From Oreocharis arfaki (Eukaryota > Chordata > Aves > Passeriformes > Paramythiidae): a stretch of 64,000 bases of DNA. The position numbers and the translations under genes are program-made. Position 1 is the first letter of the stretch. The number at the start of each line of letters is the position of its first letter. Shown piece by piece: positions 36,701 to 47,180 of the stretch. Location of the stretch: contig VZRR01011464.1 in the NCBI GenBank assembly GCA_013398015.1, positions 456,779-520,778 of the forward strand, in the 5' to 3' direction. The notes under the pieces are model-generated. The model had not been told where the DNA came from, did no database searches, and saw only the letters and a program-made list of their open reading frames with translations.

Positions 36701-39450
36701 GGGCTCAGATAAGACAGGTTGCAACTAGAACCTGGGGATGGTGTTTAGGCCACACCAGATGTCTGCAGCCTGGACCTAAAATGGCCTTGGAGCAAGCAGC
36801 AGCTCAAAAGCAGAAGCCTTCTCTAACACCCAGCTGGCACTTGCTTTGTAAAGCAAAGGGGTATCAACATACAGGCAATAAAATTCAGAAACGGGCAAAA
36901 TATTTCTTCCCAGTAGCAAGTTCGCCGAAAACAAACCCTAAACTGGTTGGGTGTACCTGAACTTGTTTGAACCAAAGCTTTGAAATTATTTCCCTACCTC
37001 TGGTAAAGGTCCACAGTGCATCCAGCCTTGTGTAACCCTCCAGCGCTCTAAGGAAGCCATTAACACTTGTTCTACTTCTACAATGGCCCAAGGAGCTCCT
37101 TGCCTGCAAAGGGCGTGGCTTACTGACCCTGCTTAGGGCACAGCTGGAGAGAAAGAGGTGTTGTGAGGCAGGTGAATGTCACGACCTCCTCCTCCTGCAG
37201 AGCTGTGGTTTGAGCCAGCAGCCTGGTGGTTCCAGCACTAATGCAGGAGGCAACACAGAGGGGCCAGGCACTTTCCCTGCTGAAGGTGTGAGTGCATCAG
37301 CTTGTTCAAGCAAGAAATTCTTCACTGAAGACCTGGGAAGCAGGTGTCCTATAGCCTGTCTGAGGGACTTAGCAGGAAGGTGGGATTCCCTTTTCCATCC
37401 CTGGCTTCTGTGACTAAGGTACAGGCAAGTACCCCCTGCCACATGGGATGGTGCAGGCCAAGCCAAGGGACACTTGGATGTCCCCCAGCACTAGTACCAC
37501 ACCACCATGAAGCACCACTGTGCCACTGAGTTGTTTGAACTGACAGAAGGAAGTCAAAGTATTTTGATTGGCTAGGAAAAAGATGTTTCATATCAAGCAT
37601 GGTGGGTTGTTGGGGATTATCTTCAGTGAGAGGGTGAAACAAGCTCACAAAACTTCACATTTCTGTGATCTACAGAGAAATTTTGCACCCCTACCACAGG
37701 ATTGCAAACAGGCTCTAGGGCTTTGCCAGCCCTGGTGCCATCCTTGCAGCTCTCAGCTGCAGAAATCCTCCCCCCTCCAAATGCTTCCTGGCACCATTTA
37801 TCAGGAGCAACCACCATCTGCTAACTATTGAGATTTTAAGAAGTCTCTACTAATTTGGACCTAGCAGTAGTGCAGGGGTAGGTTACACAGCATGGAGTTT
37901 TATGCACGAGAGCCTTGGTAAGTGTAGCTCCAGGCAGGAACTGTTCTGCCATTCTGCACTGCAGCGACACCCAGGCTCTAAACCTAAGTCAATAAAGGCA
38001 AATGGGATAAAGATGTAAATTAGGAGAGGGAGCTCACAGAGGAACAGCTAAGTTTAGTATTTGTGCTTGATTTTTAAGGCCTGGGATTTAGCAAACACCC
38101 AGAAACCTGAGGGGGAAACCAGCCTCTGCCTCTCTGCTGGCAGGGAATACTGAATTTCAAAGAGGAGGAGAAAGAGCAAGATGGGCAGCCAGATAGATGT
38201 CTGTGGCTGGGAGGAAGGTCAGCACAGAGCAGAGTCACTGCAGAGGGAAGGGGAATAGGAACAAGATGAAAACTTAGCTGAAGTGAAGTTTGCAGCTGCC
38301 CAAACAGGCAAACCCATACATTCTGCACAAGTATTTTTCCTCTCAGACCTGAGTGGCAACTTAACTTTGTCGGGGCTGGATCTTCATTTCAGCCGAGCAT
38401 CACCTGTGACCTGACTGCCAGTACTTCAGCCAAGGTTGAGACTTCTCGCTCCCCATCCCCAGGAGGAGCAGCAGGGCACTCGGATTTGGCATTTTCCATG
38501 TGAAGCCTGCAGCAGCTGCACAGCACATGCCACATCTTCCGTAACTCAGCATGACGCAAGGCCACATTGCTGCTAATGAGTAGAGGCACTTGCCTTAGTG
38601 TAGCATATTGCTTGACTGCCGAGGTGTCTCTTCCACTCCACCAGCTCTGGCAGGCCTCCACTCAGCTTTACAAAGCAAAAGTGACAATAAAGCTCTAAGC
38701 AGAACATAGAGCCTGCAAGTGTTTTCTCTTTTCAACACACACTCGAATTCTGACATTCCCACCCTCACTTTATGGGTTTGGGTCATGCCTGCTCCAGGGA
38801 GCTGGGGAAGTGGCTGCCAGTATTTGACAGGGACCAAATACTTGGGAAGGGAAGGAGGAGTAAAGGCTGGGAAAGCCAGGAAGCTCAGGAGGAGAGGAGT
38901 GGTCCTTCCCAACATTCTAGAAGGAAAAGGCCATGGGAAGTAGGAATGTTGACCTTTTGAGACAAGAGTGTGACCTACACATACAAAACCCACAAAGGGA
39001 GTCCCCCCTGTGTGGCTCGGGCCAGTACACACAGTGTTCTCACGCTGGGGGGGGCCCAGCCGAGGTAAAAGCTTGCATACAAGGACCAGGTTATCATGAG
39101 CACAGCAGAGGCAAACCACCCACGCTCCAGGGCTCTGGCTCCCTGCTCACGCCCCGGTGAGAGGCACAGTGCAACCCCTGCCTGCCCACAGCCTTCCCCT
39201 CTGTGCACTACTCAAAGAGCATCTTTTCACTTTGCTTTTGCAGAAGCAGATGTTCCAGGAACGAAGCGGCCGAATGCTCCAGGCTTTTTCTCCCCGGCAG
39301 AGCCCAAACAGCAGTCCTACACGAGGCCGCTCTCCATCCCGTTCTCCATCTCCACCCTGGGTCATCAATAAGACCTCCCCTCCCTCTTCTCCAAAAGCTG
39401 CCTCTGCCTCCCTCAGCAGCATGAGCGAGGGAGATGAGGATGAAAAATAA
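9688..39450 (+). CDS. PCYT1B: Choline-phosphate cytidylyltransferase B (eight coding exons)
   Basis: This enzyme converts CTP and phosphocholine to CDP-choline and diphosphate, the rate-limiting step of the Kennedy pathway to phosphatidylcholine. Joining 9688-9789, 22784-22883, 24219-24335, 27479-27630, 28536-28614, 31696-31838, 33976-34164 and 39244-39450 gives 362 codons, close to the roughly 369 residues of human CCT-beta. Every junction is GT-AG and keeps frame. The catalytic domain (about 68-231) has the nucleotidyltransferase motif HAGH (84-87) and RTEGISTS (191-198). A lipid-sensing amphipathic helix follows (about 232-294), then a Ser-Pro-rich phosphorylation tail. The N-terminus begins MPVRAAGAESGTGIPKS and lacks the basic nuclear signal known in CCT-alpha; this and the exon sequences identify the beta gene. 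The protein probably acts at the ER and in the cytosol. Confidence 0.97.
9831..9880. other. Assembly gap (50 N)
   Basis: A run of 50 N lies 41 bases after the exon 1 donor in very GC-rich sequence. A round 50 suggests an arbitrary or estimated gap length. The frames drawn across it are meaningless. Confidence 0.97.
15984..16854 (+). mobile_element. CR1 LINE, ORF2 3' part plus 3' tail
   Basis: The copy begins in the reverse-transcriptase C-terminal region (AATTTGCAGATGACACTAAG). It continues through GCCCAGGTGGCCAAGAAGGC, GTGTCCAGTTCTGGGCCCCT and GGGTGGTCAGACATTGGAAT. It ends with the diagnostic CR1 tail ATTCTGCGATTCTATA at about 16839-16854. About 870 bases, 5'-truncated, + orientation, with frameshifts and stops. 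It is the longest CR1 copy in the window. Confidence 0.93.
18621..18628 (-). promoter_or_regulatory. TATA box of the antisense LTR
   Basis: The + strand CCTTTATA gives TATAAAGG on the - strand. It lies about 85-90 bases before the LTR AATAAA, as expected for an LTR promoter. Confidence 0.5.
18818..18827 (-). promoter_or_regulatory. Exact kappa-B decamer in LTR U3
   Basis: The + strand reads GGAAAGTCCC, so the - strand reads GGGACTTTCC, the canonical NF-kappa-B site. It is about 190 bases upstream of the LTR TATA box. Activity in this genome is unknown. Confidence 0.5.
22784..22883 (+). CDS. PCYT1B: PCYT1B coding exon 2
   Basis: It encodes residues 35-67 and the first base of codon 68 (TLTAPAPFADETSCQCQAPH, then EKLTIAQARLGTP). 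Acceptor CAG is at 22781-22783 and donor GTATGT begins at 22884. The segment links the N-terminal region to the catalytic domain and is nearly identical to mammalian CCT-beta. Confidence 0.97.
22884..24218 (+). other. PCYT1B: PCYT1B intron 2
   Basis: A 1335-base phase-1 intron. It is purine-rich between about 23700 and 23900 (many GAA/AAG runs) and ends in TTTCTTTCTCCACAG. No other feature was recognised. Confidence 0.85.
24219..24335 (+). CDS. PCYT1B: PCYT1B coding exon 3 (HxGH active site)
   Basis: It encodes residues 68-106 and the first base of codon 107: VDRPVRVYADGIFDLFHAGH, then ARALMQAKTLFPNSYLLVG. HAGH (84-87) is the nucleotidyltransferase HxGH signature that binds CTP phosphates. 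The x position is Ala here, whereas the human enzymes have Ser. Donor GTAAG starts at 24336. Reading through the donor gives a false 105-residue frame. Confidence 0.98.
24336..27478 (+). other. PCYT1B: PCYT1B intron 3
   Basis: A 3143-base phase-1 intron with a CR1 tail fragment (26945-27102). No other element was recognised. The acceptor is TATATTTTAG. Confidence 0.85.
26945..27102 (+). mobile_element. CR1 LINE 3'-tail fragment
   Basis: Recognisable strings are GAGGCCCAGAGAGGCGGAGG, GGTCTCCATCTTTGGA, AACTCAACTGGACATGGCCC and TGAGCAACCTGTAGTTGACT, followed by a decayed CATTTTGTGATAC tail. It is a short 5'-truncated copy in + orientation, about 380 bases upstream of coding exon 4. Confidence 0.88.
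27479..27630 (+). CDS. PCYT1B: PCYT1B coding exon 4
   Basis: It completes codon 107 and encodes residues 108-157 (CSDDLTHKFKGFTVMNETER, then [20 protein letters not shown], then LTPEFLEKHK). It contains the conserved RYVDEVI segment of the cytidylyltransferase fold. It ends in phase 0 before donor GTATAT. Confidence 0.98.
27631..28535 (+). other. PCYT1B: PCYT1B intron 4
   Basis: A 905-base phase-0 intron, donor GTATAT and acceptor TTCACTGGCAG. Nothing else was recognised. Confidence 0.85.
28536..28614 (+). CDS. PCYT1B: PCYT1B coding exon 5
   Basis: It encodes residues 158-183 and the first base of codon 184 ([20 protein letters not shown], then KHIKEA). The segment is essentially invariant among vertebrate CCT proteins and contributes to the choline-phosphate and CTP pocket. 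Donor GTAAGG starts at 28615. Confidence 0.98.
28615..31695 (+). other. PCYT1B: PCYT1B intron 5
   Basis: A 3081-base phase-1 intron. It carries a C10 homopolymer at 30831-30840. The small frames around 29250-29940 and 31346-31588 have no recognisable product. Confidence 0.85.
31696..31838 (+). CDS. PCYT1B: PCYT1B coding exon 6 (RTEGISTS motif)
   Basis: It completes codon 184 and encodes residues 185-231 ([20 protein letters not shown], then [20 protein letters not shown], then LNVSFIN). RTEGISTS at 191-198 is the second CTP-binding signature of the family. It closes the catalytic domain and ends in phase 0 before donor GTGAGT. Confidence 0.98.
31839..33975 (+). other. PCYT1B: PCYT1B intron 6
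   Basis: A 2137-base phase-0 intron with acceptor CTTTTAAAACAG. A run of AAAACC-type sequence near 32226-32275 is low complexity. No other feature was recognised. Confidence 0.85.
33976..34164 (+). CDS. PCYT1B: PCYT1B coding exon 7 (membrane-binding helix)
   Basis: It encodes residues 232-294, starting EKKYRFQNQVDKMKEKVKN. It contains three consecutive 11-residue repeats at about 251-283: VEEKSKEFVYK, VEEKSHDLIQK and WEEKSREFIGN. This amphipathic helix (domain M) inserts in phosphatidylcholine-poor membranes and relieves auto-inhibition of the enzyme. Donor GTAGGT starts at 34165. Confidence 0.98.
34033..34131 (+). repeat. PCYT1B: Three 33-base coding repeats of the CCT amphipathic helix
   Basis: The repeats each encode a unit of form (V/W)EEKS(K/H/R)(E/D)(F/L)(V/I)xx. 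They are an ancient feature of CCT proteins, not a recent duplication; the codons have diverged. Confidence 0.9.
34165..39243 (+). other. PCYT1B: PCYT1B intron 7
   Basis: A 5079-base phase-0 intron ending CTTTGCTTTTGCAG. GC content rises after about 36400. Several long frames (36436-36960, 38595-39119) have no recognisable domain and look like chance frames in GC-richer sequence. Confidence 0.85.
39244..39450 (+). CDS. PCYT1B: PCYT1B coding exon 8 (Ser-Pro tail, stop)
   Basis: It encodes residues 295-362, beginning KQMFQERSGRMLQAF. The tail has clustered Ser-Pro motifs (SPRQSPNSSPTRGRSPSRSP, then SPPWVINKTSPPSSPKAAS) that match the phosphorylated P domain of CCT-beta, and ends SSMSEGDEDEK. 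TAA is at 39448-39450. A central PPWVINK differs from the human sequence in this loop. The alternative frame from 39157 merely reads through the acceptor. Confidence 0.97.
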   Translation, partial: KQMFQERSGRMLQAFSPRQSPNSSPTRGRSPSRSPSPPWVINKTSPPSSPKAASASLSSMSEGDEDEK

Positions 39451-39451
39451 A
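39446..39451 (+). terminator. PCYT1B: AATAAA overlapping the PCYT1B stop codon
   Basis: The hexamer includes the TAA stop (39448-39450) and is followed by an A/T-rich run. If used, cleavage would leave almost no 3'-UTR. Use is uncertain. Confidence 0.35.
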
Positions 39452-39975
39452 ATATATATTTTTTTAACCATGAGACAGAAGAACAAGCTATGAACTCAAC
39501 CACTGGATGGGGAGAAGCGTGAGCAACACCAGGAGTATCTCTGACAGCAGAGATCGTGCTCTGGGAGATGTCAAAAATGAACTGGAGCACAGCAAGGGAG
39601 ATCTCAGGAAGAGCTTATCCCATCCCCACTCCCTGGTGGTGCTGGAGGCCCAGCTGGCAGCACTTGCCAGACACAGCCCCGGGGACTGACAGAAAAACAC
39701 ATCCATGTGCAAGTTCCTGCCCCTGTCTTGCTGCTTTCCAGCTGCTGCTCCAGGCCAGGCCGGTGGGAGCTCTGCACCGAGGGGGGCTGGCAGGAGGAGC
39801 CCAGCTGGCTCCTGATCCGGATCCAGCACACAGGGAAGTGCCAGCTGCAGCCTGCAGAGGGAGGAAGATGCAGTTGTACCTTGCTGACCTTGAGCTCTTC
39901 TGGCACGTGAAGGAATGGCATTGCTGCAGCAAATATGTTGAGAAACAGGGAATAAAGTTGGGGGTATTTCCTATT
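39451..39975 (+). other. PCYT1B: PCYT1B proximal 3'-UTR (inferred)
   Basis: Sequence from the stop to about 20 bases past AATAAA at 39951-39956. The downstream GTTGGGGGTATTT is G/T-rich, as expected of a cleavage site. Long frames here (39488-39829, 39556-39981) have no recognised product. Longer 3'-UTR forms ending further downstream are possible. Confidence 0.55.
39951..39956 (+). terminator. PCYT1B: Candidate PCYT1B poly(A) signal
   Basis: AATAAA about 500 bases after the stop, with G/T-rich sequence immediately downstream. It is the first well-placed signal after the stop-overlapping one. Confidence 0.55.
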
Positions 39976-42900
39976 GAATAACATCTGCCCCAGAGCCCAA
40001 GTCATGCACTGAAATGAAGAGCTCTCCAGGCAAGTTGGTGGAAATCCATTTAATATATTCAGTGCTGCTTGTTGACCAAGCGTCCGTGTGGGATGTATGT
40101 AAAGAGTCTGGCTTTTGGCTTTATCAAATCGCTCTCCATGTTCCTAGTGCCTGAACAGCTGCCTGATCACTACTGGTTTGCTCCCTGGCTTTGCACTTTG
40201 AAGGCAAGAAAGTAAATGAAAAGACAGCCCTAGCTGGAATGTGGTGGTGTAGGATATAAGACAGTTGGAAGATGCTGGTGGTTTTTACTGGTGAAGTCTA
40301 AAAAGATCCCAAGGCCTTGGGATGTGGCGTCCTAGGAAAACCTGCTGCTCCCAGCTATGTATCAGCAAATAACAAGCAAACAGTGCTGCTGTTACATGGT
40401 ACTCAGCCAGTTAAACAAACTTCTCATCAAACTCTAAACAAGATGTGTTCACAGACACACTGCCCCTGCAGAGGATCCCAAGCCTATTCCTCTACACTAA
40501 TACGGAGACAAAATTGAAAAACCAAAGGGAACTTTCTGAACAGGATTAGGCACAAGTATTTTCTTTCTCCATCCACGACACCTGCACAGCCACAAGCAGA
40601 AACACAGAGGGTAGCATGGGTGAAGCTCTCCCCTCAATGCTGATCTTCCTACTGGGCAAAGCCAGTCCTGCCTGATGTCTGGCTCCGTGTTGAGCCCCTC
40701 AGCTGGCACCTGCTGAAGTGGCTGCAGGGGCTGGCAGGATTCCTGAGCCCTGGGGCTGCTCTGCCCCACAGCTGCAGGAAACCCCCAGCCCACAGCACTG
40801 GGGCAGGGCTGTGCCACTGCTGCCATTTGGCTCCCAGGCTTGCCTGGCACAGCTGCCTCAGCACACAGGCACGTTTGAGGCTCTCCAGCTCAGCAGCAGC
40901 TGTGGTTCCAGGCCAGCAGGCAAGGCTGCCACTGCCCCCTGTCTCACAGGCAGCCTGCCGGGCACAGCCTCGGGCGGCCCAGGAAGGGGGCTGCAGCTGC
41001 AGAATCACTTGTGTGCCACTGCTGCCTGGAATTGCAAACCCACCAGGATATGCTGGCTGCTGTGGGCAGCACCAGTCACCACTGGCTGGTTCCCTGCACA
41101 GGCAGCATGGGAAACGCGGGGGGAGGGAGAGCTCCACGTTGCTCTTGGAAAAAAACTGAGGGGCCAAGATGCCTGAGTATGTGGGGTGGTTGTGCTTTCT
41201 GGCAGCAGTGCCCCCCAGGCTGCTGTTCTTACCTTGCTGGGTGACCTGGTTGGTATGTAAACTCCTTTCCAGATACTCTCTGGGAAGTAAACAACAGACC
41301 TTGGTACCAGGCACCAAATTAGCCCCACACTCTGCTCACTCCCTACAACTTTCTTCCCTCCCCCACTATGAGGTAACTGATTTTTCTTTGGGAACATTCT
41401 GCCGGACACTTCTCAGACTACCACAAGACCGAGTACGCAGCATCTCGTGCCACACTTTGTCCTCTGGAGTCAAGCTAGTTCCTTCACAGAGCTGCAAAAA
41501 CAGGTGAGCAGGAAATAGGGTGGAATGTGCTAAGGGACAGCCACAGCTACTTCAGCTGCTGCCAGCTGTACGCCTGATGGATGCAACTAAGACCTTTCTC
41601 AGCCTTAGGCAACCTGTTACTGTAATTTCATACCTGGGATGCACTTGTTAGTTTTTTCTGATCCTTTGCAATTCTTAAGTCTTCCCATCACAAACCACTC
41701 CTCCACCACAGGAACTGCCTGCTTCTACTGGTGCTCTTGATAGATGAGCCATGTCCAAATGCAATGGAGGTGGGCAAGGATTTGTTGTTCTTGGCTTTTA
41801 CCATTGTTTTTTGTTCATTTTACTTTCCTAGCACTTATTGTTCAGCAGCCCTTGCTCAGTGGTTTGAGTGGAGACAGCACTACGACTTGTAAATGGGAAC
41901 TAGAGAAAAACTCGCCAGTGACCTGTTCCTAACAGAAGCTGTTTCTCAGGGTCACAGGTGGCTACCCAGCAACAAAGCCATATTCTGTACCAGGTGTCTT
42001 GTTTGCATTTAGGATATCAATAAGCTGAAGCCTTTGCCCTGCTGGTACATTCATGGGCTGTCTCCAGCAAACCAGAACCTCTTGGTATCTGGACACGTGG
42101 AAGGCAATTTTGCACTTCTGAGTCATGGTTGGGTTTTACTTTTCACAAGTGTTGCTTTAATTGAGTCCTATTTATCAGCCAAGCTCCACACGAAAAATAA
42201 AGTGTATGACAGATACAGCTGCCTCTCCCCTTCATTTTACATCATCTTTGGACACATGAACACAACCTGCAGAGGAAACCCCACTGATGGCACAGTGTCT
42301 GTTATCCCTGTCCTTGGTACCCCCAGGGCTTTATTGCCCCCACAAAGCCCCAAGAGCAGCCAACATGCCCAAAATGCTGCTGCTTGAGTTCTGCTGTTCT
42401 CTGCACAGACAGGATCACCTCTCCTTGCCTTCACCTTGCAGTCAGAAAAATGTGAGTGAAGGCAGGGAAGTGCTGTCCCAGCTGGAAAGGTGCAGCATTG
42501 GACACCAGCAAGTCTGAGACCTTCTTTACCCTCTGTCCCAGCACAGTGGAATCAGGAGCCACTATTTTAATTCTTACTTCAAAGTGGAAGAAAGAGACTG
42601 TGCTTTTGCAGCCATTCTGGTTCCACTGCTGAAAACCAACCCCAACAGCAACTGAGTTGCTCTCATGGGTGCCAAGATGATGTACGGCTGTGCCAGATAA
42701 AAACTGCAGCAGCAAACATGAGCCATAGGAACAAATCCTTACACTGGCTTTTGGACTTGACTCTTCCTTGAGCCGAGTCAGTCTGATGTCCGAATATTCC
42801 TGCTTTACTCTTTCCCATTTCTCCTTTCTGTAGGAAGTTAGTACCTGCAGCAGCTGTAAAGATTATTTATTCAACAGTCCTGCCTCAGGCACGGAGGAGC

Positions 42901-43245
42901 TGAGCCAGCAAATGGAGGCTCAGGACTTCCTAGCTAAGGTATTTTTAATTATAGAATAAGCAAATTTCAAAGTCATTGAGCATAGCAGAGAAACTATTGA
43001 ATGGCACAGAGTCCACACCAAAATGCTCCCAGGTAATACAAGGTTTATTACCTGAGATGGATTTGGACTGTTTTCAGCAGTGTCTTGGTGCCGCTTGGGA
43101 GATGCATTAAGAAACATCCCTGTGAGTGAGCTTACACTGTGCAGCCCAGCCCGGAGGGGTTCATGGCAAACCCCTCAGGAACAAGGCAGCCCCTGAACCA
43201 ACACCGGGCCTGTCAGCTCAGCAGGAAGGAAGGGTTTGATGCTAC

Positions 43246-43251
43246 AATAAA
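43246..43251 (+). terminator. PCYT1B: Candidate distal poly(A) signal
   Basis: AATAAA followed by TTTGTTTGT, a T/G-rich downstream element. Other + strand AATAAA copies are at 42196-42201 and 43997-44002. Mammalian PCYT1B is known to have a long 3'-UTR, so a distal site is plausible, but nothing here proves it. Confidence 0.3.
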
Positions 43252-45639
43252 TTTGTTTGTAAAAGGGTAACAAACCATCAAGGAGCGTCTCCTGTGTGAT
43301 ACCACATAATTAAGCAGCAGTTTTTCTGGAGCCTGGTGCAGAAGACCCGTGACCTTCTCATAAAACAGAGCTGAAAATGAGGCAGAAGATGGAGCCAGGG
43401 CTTAGCCTCTTGCATGGAGATTCTTTCAAGCACCAAACTGCCTTAATAACTCCTTCTGATTGGATTCTGACAAGAGATTCCTTTCCTCTCAAAACACAGC
43501 GTCCCGCAAGCACACAGACACAGATATTTTCTGACCTTTTCTTCCCAAAGGGAAGGCCCTTTCCTGGTGTAAGGACGGGCAGCATTAGCATTTCTAATCC
43601 AATGGAAATCAAGGCCACTGCTTCATTGTTCTGCCTGAGGGAGAGGATACAGACTGAAATAACTGAAAGCCTTTGGACATGCACTTCCACTGTCCTGACT
43701 GGAGAATGTGGGACTGGACTCCAGCAACAACTGAGGTTCTTCCTGGGACTAGTGAGTTTGCTGATCTCCCCGCGGAATGCAGCAGGCTCCCGTGTTATAA
43801 CCAGTTCCTCAGATATGAGACCTGAATCCCCCTGCCCCAGCAGTTATTCATGGCCAGTTCAAACAGTTCTTTCACACCTGGTATCTCCATCCCCTTTTAG
43901 AGACTCTCTCCAACAGCATCAATCTCAACTTCAGCGAGGAACAGTGAACTGCAAGTTCTGAGTCAGGTGAGGCAGTTCTGCCTTTCACACAAACACAATA
44001 AATTAATTTTTTAAATGCTTAACTGGGTTAATCAAGACAAAAATGTCCCATTATCTCAAAACAATTATTCCTGTGCTTAAGCACGTGACAGCAGGAACAC
44101 TCAAAGGGAAAATCCTCCCTGGTGGCACCAACCAGACTGCATGTGCACATCATGTCTCACACATATTTCAAATTCTAGAAATAGCTTTAATAGAATAAAT
44201 AATGTCCTCTTCAGCACATTGTGGTACTTTTACCATATTCCTGTGATTGTCTAATCATATTTCTCTACAAACACTGGTTTTCCATAAAATAAAGTGAATG
44301 AAAACTGCAAAGGCATCATCTGCTTAGTAAGAGCAGATTAATTATAACCTGCTCTTTACAAGTGACTGGCTCTGAATACCAACAGGGGATGTTATTTTAA
44401 TGTTCTACACATCATGCTGGGCCCCAGCTTTTTCATTTCAAAACTAACACATTAACCAGTAGGGATCCAGTTACTTTGCTACTTGGCCATACTTAAGATA
44501 GTTTATATCATCAGTTTAAAAGTTAATGAGCTTCATTTTTACCAGTGCCCTGAGCTTGCCCTTCTATGGTATGTCATTAAAAGCCAAATGCCAAAACAAA
44601 ATAGGAAACTATCCCTTAGGGAAAATTTTCATTTGTTCCACTCATCCCCCCCTTGGTTATCTAAAAGGCCTCTCATAAATGAGTGCATTTATTCCAGAAA
44701 AGAACAAATCTAACATTTTAAATATTCCTATCTTTCACATGCAAACAAAACTGCATAAAGCCATATCCTATGTAAGAACTAAAAAAAATGCCCCCAGAAT
44801 AGCTGGATCCAAATTAAACATAATCCAAACAGCATCACAGATCTTGGGTGGCTTGTTCTATTTTCCTTTTTCCTCCTCAAGAGGACCTTTTCTTCAAGTG
44901 ACGCCACAGCACAAACTTGTATCACACAGAGAGAACATGAAGAACTATCAGAAAACACCAGCAAGCTCACAGTCTGTATCTTTTAAAGAAATGGAAGAAA
45001 AAATAATGCTACGAGGTCAAACACCTCTATTCTGACACCTTTCAACTTCCACTTTGGAAAGTCGAATCAATTTGTCATTAAGAATGTAGAGCTAAACGAC
45101 ACAGGAGCTAATTAAACCCCAGCCATTATGCCATGAGTGGTGGTGGTGGTGCCATGCCATCAGCCAAACTGACTCCAGCCATTCTGACCTGAATGAAATT
45201 GCACCCACAGAGAACTACCCAAGATATCTTCTTGCATGTTTTACCCAACTGTTGACCAAGAACCCAAAAGTGAAGAGATTAATTATGTATGTGAGCACTA
45301 ACAGCAAGACAAAATGCATTTCGCAAGACCGGAACAAAGCATAACTCCAGCCTCTTCACCCATCACAAATGGCTATTTGTGAAATAGTTTGTGAGTGGCA
45401 GCCTTGTCCGTTTTAACATGCAGGACCCAGCTGTTTTACACAGGCAGTTTTCAAGTGCTGCATCACACTGACCACAGGCACTTATTCACTGAAGGGACAC
45501 CCAGATCTGAAAACCGAGAAGGAAGGAATTGTTTCCCTGGGGGAAAATGTAACCTTTAGTGCAACAACAGACCAGAAACTCCCACACAGCCATGGCTCAC
45601 ACCTGGCACACACGGAGAGCTAGGTTCCTTTACCTGAGT

Positions 45640-45860
45640 GCAAACCTGACCATGCCTCGAGTGTGGGTCCTCCACCACCCCAAGGACCCCATATCAAGCA
45701 TTCCATGTCTACAAAGAGATTTATTAACCAAAGGATGAAGAGCCAAGTGGATCAGGCAAGGGAGGTGCTCAGGGGCAGCCATGCACACCCACAACCCCAA
45801 GTCTGCCAGGACAGCTCTCACGGCACAACGTGCAGCATCAGCTTCCACAACCACACTAAT
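45640..45860 (-). mobile_element. Possible LTR-like segment (weak)
   Basis: On the - strand, GGTTAATAAATCTCTTTGTA (AATAAA at + positions 45720-45725) is preceded by GC-richer sequence and followed by GGGGTCCTTGGGGTGGTGG. This arrangement resembles the R-U5 part of an LTR. I cannot name a family, and it may be unique sequence. Confidence 0.25.
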
Positions 45861-47140
45861 GAAACACCTCTCAATCTTCCCAATACCAAAACAGTCAACA
45901 TGTGACCTTGAAAATTGGCAGAACTGAAGCTTTTTTCTGAAACTGATCTTTTAAATCAGTGTATTTGCAGGTAACTGCATATTTATTAATTTCAGGAAAA
46001 GAATCCACAGTGGCAGATCAAAACAAAATTGTTTTACAGTTTTCATATGCCGGCTCCAACTGCACACTGGTAGAAGCACAGTGATGTGCCTGCTGCCTTT
46101 GGACTAGGAGACACATGAGGGGAGTAGCTTGGACCAAAGAAATTAAAAAATTAAGCAAGTCACTAGGATGGAAAAGGACTTTGGGATTGCTGTGACATGA
46201 TTTCTAAATGGCTGATGCTCTTGAGACAACACACAGCAGGCATTATTTACTACACTCCATGTAACTCCCAGAGAAGATGCTACAAAAGCTTAAACTAAAA
46301 ACAGTCTCTGATTTTGATCATGAATATAAACTGATCTGACAATAAAAACAGTTTATTTTTTCCTATCAAGAATGCCTGACATGTTTTATATGTCTCACTT
46401 CATTTAAAAACTGTCTACTGCAAGACTTCTTTCCACTGAAAACAACAAACTGAAGTACTAAGTCTACAGCCATCTAAAAAAGGCAGGAATTGTATAACCA
46501 GAAACAGATCCCTTATTACAAATTGTTCTCCCACATATGCCTGTGTCCTAAAGCCATAAATCTTCATTATACTGCTGCTGCAACTGTTTGCTTTAACTTC
46601 TACAAGCAGCTACTGTCAAATATGTGGTGCATGCTGACACATTTCGCAATTTTGAGTTACTTAATTAACTACTCAGCTCCTGTGAATACCCCATCATGGC
46701 AAATGGTAAGCAGTGAGAAAGTACAACACACAGATTTCTTCTCAGCTGAAGTTTTAAAATAAATTCTTCATCTGAAAGAAAATTATCTCAATTCTAGCAA
46801 AATTCTGGCCATCTGGAGCCTCATTTATTACTTAATAAGAAAGCTAACAAGCCAAGCAAGACAGGTCCCCAGGCATTTTCCTGCTCTGGAATTGCTTGGT
46901 AAGAAACTTTGGGTTTTGTTAATTTTCTCGAATAACTTTTGAATGCATATAAAACTTACGGAAAGCTGAAGAAATTTCAAGGTAGGAACTTTGGGTGTTA
47001 TATATCTGTTTATAACAGGTATTTTGGCTGTCAAGAATAATCTGAGAATTAGCTTTAGGGAGGTTTATATAGCAGAAAAAAACCCCAAACCCAAAAGCTG
47101 CTCATATGCTAAAATTACTCTTGAACTCCCAAGTGCAGCT

Positions 47141-47180
47141 CTCTGAGGGTGCTCCTCAATTCTCTGAGGGTGCTCCTCTG
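47141..47180 (+). repeat. Direct tandem duplication, 21-base period
   Basis: CTCTGAGGGTGCTCCTC occurs at 47141 and again at 47162, giving two near-identical units. It is a small local duplication with no obvious function. Confidence 0.9.

Noticed and set aside
36436..36960. 174-residue + frame in PCYT1B intron 7
   Set aside because: No conserved domain and no splice signals that keep it in frame with the gene.
40649..41317. 222-residue - frame downstream of PCYT1B
   Set aside because: No recognisable motif; GC-rich DNA with few stop codons explains its length.
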